Part shown: positions 57,607 to 64,000 of the stretch, piece after piece
Numbering within the stretch: the first letter of the stretch is position 1
Layout: each line of letters opens with the position of its first letter
DNA from: Cellvibrio sp. PSBB023
Lineage (GTDB): Bacteria; Pseudomonadota; Gammaproteobacteria; Pseudomonadales; Cellvibrionaceae
Length of the DNA stretch: 64,000 bases
Assembly (NCBI RefSeq): GCF_002007605.1
Contig: NZ_CP019799.1
Coordinates: forward strand, 2,644,001-2,708,000
Reading direction: 5' to 3'
Notes under the pieces: generated by a model
The model's input: only the letters and a program-made list of their open reading frames with translations
Databases searched by the model: none
Told to the model about the DNA's origin: nothing
Translations under genes and position numbers: made by a program

Positions 57607-59937
57607 ATGACCAGCCTACCCAGTATTGCCAAACGCATTGCCGATGAATTAAACGTTCAGGAACAACAAGTTAGCGCCGCCGTGGGGCTACTGGATGAAG
57701 GCGCCACCGTGCCCTTTATCTCCCGCTACCGTAAAGAGGTAACGGGCGGGCTGGACGATACGCAAATGCGTACCCTGGAAGAGCGCCTGCGCTACCTGCG
57801 CGAACTGGAAGATCGCCGCGCAGCGATCCTGAAATCCATTGCCGAACAGGACAAGCTGACCCCGGAATTGGAGCGCGACATCCAGATCGCCGATACCAAA
57901 AACCGCCTGGAAGACTTGTACCTCCCCTACAAACCCAAGCGCCGCACCAAGGGCCAAATCGCCAAAGAAGCCGGACTGGAACCCTTGGCAGAGGCCTTAT
58001 TGGCGGACCCAAGCCTCGCACCCGACGTGGAAGCAGCAAAATACTTCAACGCTGAGCACAATATTAACGACGTGAAATCCGCCCTCGACGGAGCCAAATA
58101 CATCCTCATGGAAAAATTCAGTGAAGATGCGGAATTGCTCGGTCGCCTGCGTCATTTCCTGCAACAGGAAGCCACCTTCTCGGCGCGCGCTGTGGCAGAA
58201 AAACTCACCGACACCTCGCAAGAAGTACAAAAATTTCGCGATTATTTTGAACACGATGAACCGCTTAAATCTGTGCCGTCGCACCGTGCATTGGCGATGT
58301 TCCGCGGCCGCAACGAGGGTGTGCTGACCATAAGCATTAAAGTGGGCGATGAAGAACAGCGCATCGGCCACCCCTGCGAATCCATGATCGCCGAGCACTG
58401 GCAGGTGCAAGACAAAGGCCGCGCTGCCGATGGCTGGTTGGCAGAAGTGGTGCGCTGGACCTGGCGAGTAAAACTGCTCACCCACTTGGAAACAGATCTG
58501 CTAGGTGAGTTGCGCGAAAAAGCGGAAGAAGAAGCGATTAAAGTTTTCGCGTCCAACCTGAAAGATTTATTGCTCGCTGCACCCGCCGGGCAAAAAGCTA
58601 CCATCGGCCTCGACCCTGGTATGCGCACGGGTGTAAAAGTGGCGGTAGTGGATGCTACTGGCAAAGTGGTCGATCACTGCGTGATGTACCCGACACCGCC
58701 GTTAAATAAAATCGCCGAATCCGAAGCGATTTTGGTTCACTTGTGCAACAAACACAACGTGGGATTGATTGCGATTGGTAACGGCACCGCATCGCGCGAA
58801 ACTGAAAAATTCGCTAAAGATGTTCTCAAGCGCCACCCGGAAATCAAGGCCAGCACGGTTATCGTCAGCGAAGCGGGCGCATCGGTTTACTCTGCGTCTG
58901 AATTCGCCGCAAAAGAATTTCCGGATTTGGATGTAACGATTCGCGGTGCAATTTCTATCGCGCGTCGATTGCAAGATCCACTCGCTGAATTGGTGAAGAT
59001 CGACCCCAAATCTATCGGCGTTGGCCAATACCAACACGACGTTTCCCAGTCACAACTCGCACGCTCACTCGATGCGGTCGTTGAGGACTGTGTGAACGCC
59101 GTCGGTGTGGAGGTGAATACCGCGTCGGCTGCACTGCTGGCACGTGTGTCGGGATTGAACACCACTCTGGCGAATAATATCGTTGAATTCCGCAACCAGA
59201 ACGGTGCATTCAATTCGCGTAGCTCACTGAAAAAAGTGCCGCGTTTTGGCGAAAAAACCTTTGAACAAGCCGCAGGCTTTTTGCGCGTTGCCGGTGGTGA
59301 CAATCCACTCGACGCTTCAGCAGTTCACCCTGAATCCTATTCGATTGTTGAAAAAATCGCACAGAAAAATGCGCGCGAGATTAAAGGTCTGATTGGCGAT
59401 TCATCTTTCCTGCGCGGATTAAAAGCAGCGGAATACACCGATGAAAAATTCGGTGTTCCCACCGTGACCGACATCATCAAAGAATTGGATAAACCCGGCC
59501 GCGACCCGCGCCCGGAATTTAAAACCGCACAATTCCAGGAAGGCGTAGAAGAGATTACCGATTTGGTTCCCGGTATGATTCTGGAAGGCACAGTCACTAA
59601 CGTTACCAACTTTGGTGCCTTTGTGGATATCGGCGTACATCAGGATGGCTTGGTACACATCTCCGCGCTTTCACACAACTTTATTAAAGATCCACGCGAA
59701 GCGGTAAAAGCGGGCGATATCGTAAAAGCGAAAGTGATGGAAGTGGATGTGCCGCGCAAACGTATCGCGCTATCGCTGCGCTTGGATGACACCCCCGGCG
59801 AAAAAGTGGATGGCGGTAATAAAGGCGGCGGTCGTCCATCGCAAAACCAACAACGTGCGGCGCAGAAAAATAATCCTGCTCCAGCAGCAATGGGCAGCAT
59901 GGGTGCACTCTTGCAGCAAGCGCTGAAAAAGAAATAA
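57607..59937 (+). CDS. tex: Tex family RNA-binding transcription accessory protein
   Basis: A 776-residue nucleic-acid-binding protein. The Tex N-terminal HTH part begins [20 protein letters not shown]; the YqgF/RuvC-like domain has [20 protein letters not shown]; helix-hairpin-helix segments follow ([20 protein letters not shown]); the S1 domain is near the end ([20 protein letters not shown]). A Gly/Gln-rich tail closes it. Tex helps RNA polymerase and RNA metabolism and is conserved in gammaproteobacteria. Single gene. Confidence 0.97.
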   Translation: MTSLPSIAKRIADELNVQEQQVSAAVGLLDEGATVPFISRYRKEVTGGLDDTQMRTLEERLRYLRELEDRRAAILKSIAEQDKLTPELERDIQIADTKNRLEDLYLPYKPKRRTKGQIAKEAGLEPLAEALLADPSLAPDVEAAKYFNAEHNINDVKSALDGAKYILMEKFSEDAELLGRLRHFLQQEATFSARAVAEKLTDTSQEVQKFRDYFEHDEPLKSVPSHRALAMFRGRNEGVLTISIKVGDEEQRIGHPCESMIAEHWQVQDKGRAADGWLAEVVRWTWRVKLLTHLETDLLGELREKAEEEAIKVFASNLKDLLLAAPAGQKATIGLDPGMRTGVKVAVVDATGKVVDHCVMYPTPPLNKIAESEAILVHLCNKHNVGLIAIGNGTASRETEKFAKDVLKRHPEIKASTVIVSEAGASVYSASEFAAKEFPDLDVTIRGAISIARRLQDPLAELVKIDPKSIGVGQYQHDVSQSQLARSLDAVVEDCVNAVGVEVNTASAALLARVSGLNTTLANNIVEFRNQNGAFNSRSSLKKVPRFGEKTFEQAAGFLRVAGGDNPLDASAVHPESYSIVEKIAQKNAREIKGLIGDSSFLRGLKAAEYTDEKFGVPTVTDIIKELDKPGRDPRPEFKTAQFQEGVEEITDLVPGMILEGTVTNVTNFGAFVDIGVHQDGLVHISALSHNFIKDPREAVKAGDIVKAKVMEVDVPRKRIALSLRLDDTPGEKVDGGNKGGGRPSQNQQRAAQKNNPAPAAMGSMGALLQQALKKK

Positions 59938-60042
59938 GCCGGTAATATTTCATCCCCTGTTGCCCCTCATAACACTGGCGGCGCAGCAGGGGATGTCACT
60001 ACAAAATAGAAAAAATTACCCAATGCACACAAGGAGCATGCA

Positions 60043-60555
60043 ATGGAAATCGGGGCAAAAACCATCGCCGCAGGCGTGGCAGTATTTCTTCTCGGCGTTG
60101 GATCAACCTATTGGTTGATGGCCGACAATGGCAAGACCACCACCAGTGCAACACCACAACGCCAACCCGCCATGCAGGCCGCGCTGGCGCAACTCGGTAG
60201 TACACCAAGCAATAGTAATGAAACCGATGCAGGCAACGACGGTACGCAAGAAACTGACGCGATTCAAACGACCAGTGAAAGTACCGCAGACGCAGGCACG
60301 CTGACCCATGAACGTTTTCTGGCCGCTGCCGAAGCCCGCCGCGAACAGCAACTTGCCGACAAAGCCGAAGCTGATCGCATGGCGAAATTACGCCAACAAA
60401 AAGCAGACAGTGTTGATTGCAAGTTTTGGCGGCAGCAACAGCAAACCTCCAGCACTGCCGCCAAAATTGAAGAGAAAATTAAAACCCACTGCATGCTCGC
60501 CAGTGACTTGGCCAGCAGTGAAAGCAGTAGCAGTGCAGAGACAGTTACTCCCTAG
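60043..60555 (+). CDS. Membrane-anchored protein of unknown function
   Basis: A 170-residue protein with an N-terminal TM helix (about 6-26, TIAAGVAVFLLGVGSTYWLM) and a hydrophilic, low-complexity Thr/Gln/Asn-rich periplasmic part. A helical charged segment (EARREQQLADKAEADRMAKL) precedes two Cys (DCKFWRQQQQ and THCMLAS), and it ends in a Ser-rich tail. AAGGAG precedes the ATG. No family recognised. Confidence 0.65.
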   Translation: MEIGAKTIAAGVAVFLLGVGSTYWLMADNGKTTTSATPQRQPAMQAALAQLGSTPSNSNETDAGNDGTQETDAIQTTSESTADAGTLTHERFLAAAEARREQQLADKAEADRMAKLRQQKADSVDCKFWRQQQQTSSTAAKIEEKIKTHCMLASDLASSESSSSAETVTP

Positions 60556-60568
60556 TCAGCCGCGCGGC

Positions 60569-61330
60569 TTACCACAAGCCGCGCACACCTTCGTAGGTTA
60601 ATTTCACCCCCGCCAATAACAGGAAGCTGTAGCTCATCCAATAAAAGAAACGATCAGATACGCGGCGGTGCAAATAAACGCCCAGCAGTACTCCCAAAGG
60701 AGCCAGTGGCAATAACAGGAGTGAGGTGTAAAACGAGCCGCCCGATATTTGCCCGAGCAGGGCATAGGGAATCAGTTTGATAAAATTGATAATCGCAAAA
60801 AATAAAATGGTTGTGCCCGCCAGCACTGACTTGGGCATATGTTGCGGCAATAAATACATAGCGATAGGCGGACCGCCCGCATGGGCGATGTAACTGACAT
60901 AACCGGCAATGCTGCCCCAAAAACTGCCGCTGATTTTACTGGGCGCTCGCTGCGCCATACGTTCCAGAAAATGTTTGCCCCACAAGTAGTGGGCGACAAA
61001 ATAAATCGACAACACACCAATCAATAACCGCACCCAATCCGCATTTGCCATTTCAAAGGTGAGTGCACCAGCCAGCGTTCCCAAGAGTGCACCGGGCAGC
61101 AGGATTTTTAAATTGAGCTTGTCCCAGGTGCCTCGAAAACTCCACAGTCCAACGGCATCCATCGCACACAAAATCGGCAGGAGAATCGCGGCGGCAATGC
61201 GCGGGTCAATCAGCAGCGACAAGAGGGGAACAGCCAGCATACCGAAGCCACCGCCAAAGCCGCCTTTGGACATGCCTACGAGGATAACAACCGGAATGGC
61301 AAGACAATAAAAGAGAGGGTCGGTGATCAT
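60569..61330 (-). CDS. TauE/SafE (DUF81) family membrane permease
   Basis: A 253-residue membrane protein with about eight hydrophobic segments and the two internal repeats of this family: LVGMSKGGFGGGFGMLAVPL near the start and SYIAHAGGPPIAMYLLP in the second half. Members export sulfite or organosulfonates or act on other small anions; the substrate here is unknown. ATG 61330 (MITDPLFYCLAIP) is chosen as the family-typical start; ATG 61360 would add ten residues, and an 8-bp inverted repeat (61335-61342 and 61351-61358) lies in between. Confidence 0.88.
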   Translation of the reverse strand: MITDPLFYCLAIPVVILVGMSKGGFGGGFGMLAVPLLSLLIDPRIAAAILLPILCAMDAVGLWSFRGTWDKLNLKILLPGALLGTLAGALTFEMANADWVRLLIGVLSIYFVAHYLWGKHFLERMAQRAPSKISGSFWGSIAGYVSYIAHAGGPPIAMYLLPQHMPKSVLAGTTILFFAIINFIKLIPYALLGQISGGSFYTSLLLLPLAPLGVLLGVYLHRRVSDRFFYWMSYSFLLLAGVKLTYEGVRGLW

Positions 61331-61425
61331 GATTGCTGCCGCAAAAAAAAGCGGCAGCATGAACCTATTGCCGTATTTTATCCAGACCCGGCATTGAATC
61401 CGGATTGAATAATGGTGCGAAAATA

Positions 61426-61947
61426 TTATTCGAGGGTCACCGGGTAATAATCGAATTCGCAGTAACCCGAATTGCGATCACAGACTTCCAGCAACAAATA
61501 CACCCGCTGCGGTAACTGGCGTACCAGAGGGTAAATATCCACTTCGCGCGACGAATCATCGCAGGACATAAAAAAGTCATTGGTGTATTCACAAATCCAA
61601 CTGCCGCCCTGATCGCAACGGCGACCGGCACCGCACACCTGGGAGTTAATTAAAATACTGCCCGCGATGGAAGCGCGGTCATTAATACGCAAACTCACGG
61701 TGTAATCTTCCAGGCTATCTACCGACCAGAAAATTTCGTAGAGGCCATCGTACAAATAGGGATTCAAGGCCAGCGGCGGGTAATTCGGCGTCGCAGTATC
61801 CGTGTCGTAACTATCAATAATATCGTAGGCCCGCAGCTCGGGTCGGTAATCCTCTCCGGGAGCGGGTGCGGCGCTACCACTGCCACCACAGGCAACTAAC
61901 AGGGATGAAAAGATCACAAGAGTAATGGCGGTGATTATTTTTGACAT
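61426..61947 (-). CDS. Small lipoprotein of unknown function
   Basis: A 173-residue lipoprotein (lipobox LLVACGGSGSAA, Cys-20) with six further Cys in the mature part (VCGAGRRCDQGG, WICEYTND, FMSCDDS, EVCDRNSGYCEF), likely paired in disulfides. The rest is acidic and beta-rich. No family recognised. Single gene. Confidence 0.7.
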   Translation of the reverse strand: MSKIITAITLVIFSSLLVACGGSGSAAPAPGEDYRPELRAYDIIDSYDTDTATPNYPPLALNPYLYDGLYEIFWSVDSLEDYTVSLRINDRASIAGSILINSQVCGAGRRCDQGGSWICEYTNDFFMSCDDSSREVDIYPLVRQLPQRVYLLLEVCDRNSGYCEFDYYPVTLE

Positions 61948-62021
61948 GGCAGCAACTCCGGAGGGTTATGGAGTTGATGCTAGGCGCGAAGCACTGAATC
62001 GCGCCTGAATAATTATCGCCC

Positions 62022-62327
62022 CTAATGACGAAAATGAACCTGGGGTTTCAGGTTGACTGAACCGTCCTCTTCCAATACCGCGTGCTGGGTGGATTCACCA
62101 TTGGCCACCACAACCAGCGGCGGCATAAACATAGGGCGACGCACAAACCAAAGGCTCCAACCAAAACTCTCCAAACTGTGCAGCGCCAGGAGTTGTGACT
62201 CATTCAAAAAAGCCGAGAGATTAATGGGCACCGCTTTGTGCTGGCCGCGCCGGTCATCCACAAAGTGTTGTAACCGCTCGGCGAGGCTGGGTTTATTTGA
62301 GGATTTGACTGATCGTGGCTCCGACAT
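62022..62327 (-). CDS. Conserved small hypothetical protein
   Basis: A 101-residue cytosolic protein: basic N-terminus, LHSLESFGWSLWFVRRPMFMPP, then VVVANGESTQHAVLEEDGSV. Such short proteins occur in many gammaproteobacterial genomes without known role. AGGAG precedes the ATG. The following 282 bp (62328-62609) holds no visible gene. Confidence 0.68.
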   Translation of the reverse strand: MSEPRSVKSSNKPSLAERLQHFVDDRRGQHKAVPINLSAFLNESQLLALHSLESFGWSLWFVRRPMFMPPLVVVANGESTQHAVLEEDGSVNLKPQVHFRH

Positions 62328-62609
62328 AACAACACTCCTTTCAGTGATAGGAACAGGGTGATACTCACACCGATATGCAACGCGCTTCTCACCAGTGTCG
62401 TGACAAACATCATGGTTGTCAAAAACCCTATTGGAATATCACCGCCTGCTGAAAGGCTGGATTCACATAACCCTTTCCTCAACCTTCACCTCCCACCTCA
62501 CCTCCGCCCAAGGGATGCAAATTGGCGCCAAGCCGCTACAATTCACCCCATCGGCAACTCACTGCGGCAATAAAAATACAAGCCGCCCCACCTTTACCGG
62601 AGTACGACG

Positions 62610-63053
62610 ATGAAACACTTATTACTGGGACTTTTGTGTGCAAGCCTGGCCTGCACCAGTTACGCCGATAGCGCCACACAGGAAACACAACAACTGGAAG
62701 CAAAAGTTGCCGCCCTGCGCACCGCCATGATCGATGGTGACCGCGACGCCCTGCTGGCACTCTCTGCGCCCCAATTGAGCTACGGCCATTCCGGCGGCGC
62801 TATTGAAGACCAGGCGGCGTTTGTGGAGAAAATTGCCAGCGGCAAATCCGACTTTGTCACCATGGACTTACGCGAGCAAACCATTAGTATCAGCGGCGAC
62901 ACGGCATTGGTACGTCACAACCTGAAAGCCGACATTAAAGATGGCGGTGTGCCCAACACCATTGAACTGGGCATTTTATTGGTATGGCAAAAACAAGCAG
63001 GTGAATGGAAACTGCTTGCACGTCAGGCCTTCAAGTTTCCCCCAAAAAACTAA
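62610..63053 (+). CDS. Exported NTF2-like (SnoaL/DUF4440) protein
   Basis: A 147-residue exported protein with signal peptide MKHLLLGLLCASLACTSYAD. The mature part is an NTF2-like cone: LEAKVAALRTAMIDGDRDAL, LSYGHSGGAIEDQAAFVEKI, VRHNLKADIKDGG, LGILLVWQKQAGEWKLLARQ. DUF4440 proteins bind small ligands or act as isomerase-like enzymes; the ligand is unknown. The GST-like gene starts 12 bp after it, so they may be co-transcribed. Confidence 0.85.
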   Translation: MKHLLLGLLCASLACTSYADSATQETQQLEAKVAALRTAMIDGDRDALLALSAPQLSYGHSGGAIEDQAAFVEKIASGKSDFVTMDLREQTISISGDTALVRHNLKADIKDGGVPNTIELGILLVWQKQAGEWKLLARQAFKFPPKN

Positions 63054-63065
63054 ACCGGAATCCTT

Positions 63066-63650
63066 ATGAAACTTTACGGCAGTTACACCTCTCCGTTTGT
63101 TCGCCATGTGCGCATAGCGCTGCTGGAAACACAACAGGCGTTTGAATTTATTGAAACCGATCAAGCGGGCAGCAGCGCGCAATCTCCCACCCAACGAGTC
63201 CCTTTTTTGCAGGATGGCGAGGTGTTTCTCACAGACTCCGCTTCCATTATTAAATACCTGCGCGAAAAGGCCGGCCAAAGCTATTGCCACTCGGCACAGG
63301 AGTTGGATCAATTGTGTTTGGTGAATACCGCGCTGGAGGCCACGGTGAATGTATTTTTTATCAAACGCGATGGCGTGGATGTTACCGCCGTACCTTACCT
63401 ACAACGCCAGATGGCACGGGTGCAATCTACACTGGGTGAATTAAACAGAAGTGATATCGCAGCGGTAAACACTGCAGCGGCAAACTCCTCCCGCCCCTAC
63501 AGCGATGCACAATTACGCCTCGCGTGTTTTATGGGTTGGGCCAAGTTTCGCAATCAAATTGATTTTTCAGCATTTGAAGCGCTGGAGAATTTTTATCGTC
63601 ATATCAGTCATTACGCCCCCTTTGCGGCGACACAACCGCCGCAAGCCTAA
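63066..63650 (+). CDS. Glutathione S-transferase-like protein
   Basis: A 194-residue protein with the N-terminal thioredoxin-like GST domain: MKLYGSYTSPFVRHVRIALL, then RVPFLQDGEVFLTDSASIIK-YLREK with the cis-Pro and glutathione-binding region. The C-terminal helical domain is shorter than usual. It may conjugate or reduce glutathione-linked substrates; the substrate is unknown. Confidence 0.88.
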   Translation: MKLYGSYTSPFVRHVRIALLETQQAFEFIETDQAGSSAQSPTQRVPFLQDGEVFLTDSASIIKYLREKAGQSYCHSAQELDQLCLVNTALEATVNVFFIKRDGVDVTAVPYLQRQMARVQSTLGELNRSDIAAVNTAAANSSRPYSDAQLRLACFMGWAKFRNQIDFSAFEALENFYRHISHYAPFAATQPPQA

Positions 63651-63694
63651 CAGCATCGCCGCGCTTGCCACCAAGCGCGGCGATGATTCCTCAC

Positions 63695-64000
63695 TTATAC
63701 GCCATATACAATCTTGGGTTTGCGCAATTGCTGCGCGGTAAAACACAAAAAGGCCACCGCTAATATCACCGCCACTAACCACGCCTGTGCAAATGCAAGC
63801 AGTGGTACATCGCCGCCCAGCAGTAAATCCTTCACCACTAATTGCTGGGCCAGTACCGGCACCCAGCGAAACCAATCCGCGTAAGCACTGGGGTTAAACT
63901 GGGTATAAAACAGCGGCACCATAGGAATAAAAATCATCAGTCCCATATAGGTTTGCGCATCTTTAAAGCTGCGCGCAAACAGGGAAATTAAAAATTGCAG
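63695..64000 (-). CDS. ABC-2 type transporter permease, C-terminal part (runs off the window)
   Basis: The frame is open to the right edge (LQFLISLFARSFKDAQTYMG at the border), so the start and N-terminal part are beyond 64000. The visible 101 residues hold two or three hydrophobic segments (MGLMIFIPMVPLFYTQFNPS, AFAQAWLVAVILAVAFLC) and a family-typical ending. FARSFKDAQTY-PL-like sequence resembles NatB-type sodium-extrusion permeases. The partner ATPase is not visible. Confidence 0.72.
   Translation of the reverse strand: MQFLISLFARSFKDAQTYMGLMIFIPMVPLFYTQFNPSAYADWFRWVPVLAQQLVVKDLLLGGDVPLLAFAQAWLVAVILAVAFLCFTAQQLRKPKIVYGV

Overview
The window looks like chromosome of a gammaproteobacterium of the Cellvibrio type (Cellvibrionaceae). 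This is an inference from gene content: a lipoprotein with a polyserine linker, secreted carbohydrate-related enzymes, a PMT-type mannosyltransferase, a tryptophan-halogenase-family flavoprotein and a PEP-CTERM protein, beside typical gammaproteobacterial gltB/gltD, hemE and tex. No rRNA, tRNA or CRISPR array was recognised.

Layout. 1-1.7 kb: the end of an accessory island with an AHH nuclease toxin, an Imm11-type immunity protein and a small antitoxin-like gene, among short palindromic repeats. 1.7-7 kb: a GNAT acetyltransferase, a membrane diguanylate cyclase, and an ECF42-type sigma factor followed by DUF1428, VOC and DGPF (YciI-like) genes. 7-10.6 kb: a LacI-type operator-like palindrome, then a Tat-exported small subunit, a GMC flavoprotein and a secreted TIM-barrel protein, probably a periplasmic sugar-oxidation operon. 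10.6-26.4 kb, mainly minus strand: TerC, a degenerate HD-GYP protein, HemE, a Na/Pi transporter, GltD/GltB, a lipoprotein, a FlgT-like protein (plus strand), a tryptophan halogenase and an OxyR-like regulator lacking the usual second cysteine. 26.7-30.6 kb: a PEP-CTERM protein, a ThuA protein, a PMT mannosyltransferase and a PA14-like protein.

30.7-39.1 kb is the most unusual part: a run of integron gene cassettes without an integrase in the window (a CALIN-like array). The genes are all on the plus strand, mostly of unknown function and several secreted, and are separated by attC-like sites. Two IS110/IS1111-type elements, one with an intact transposase and one decayed, sit in the same orientation at the R'' end of attC sites. 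Their non-coding end is better conserved between the copies than the transposase gene, as expected if it encodes a guide (seek/bridge) RNA. One cassette carries the N-terminal leader typical of DUF4157-type contractile-injection-system cargo. Just downstream is a Tse2/Tsi2-like toxin-immunity pair.

39.9-64 kb returns to ordinary chromosome: an S41 protease, a fused SecDF, a ParDE pair, a glycosyltransferase, a TIGR03862-type flavoprotein, a sialate O-acetylesterase, an M16 protease, a PAS-GAF-GGDEF diguanylate cyclase, a DUF2807 protein, Tex, a TauE-like permease, small secreted proteins, a GST-like protein and the 3' part of an ABC-2 permease that runs off the end.
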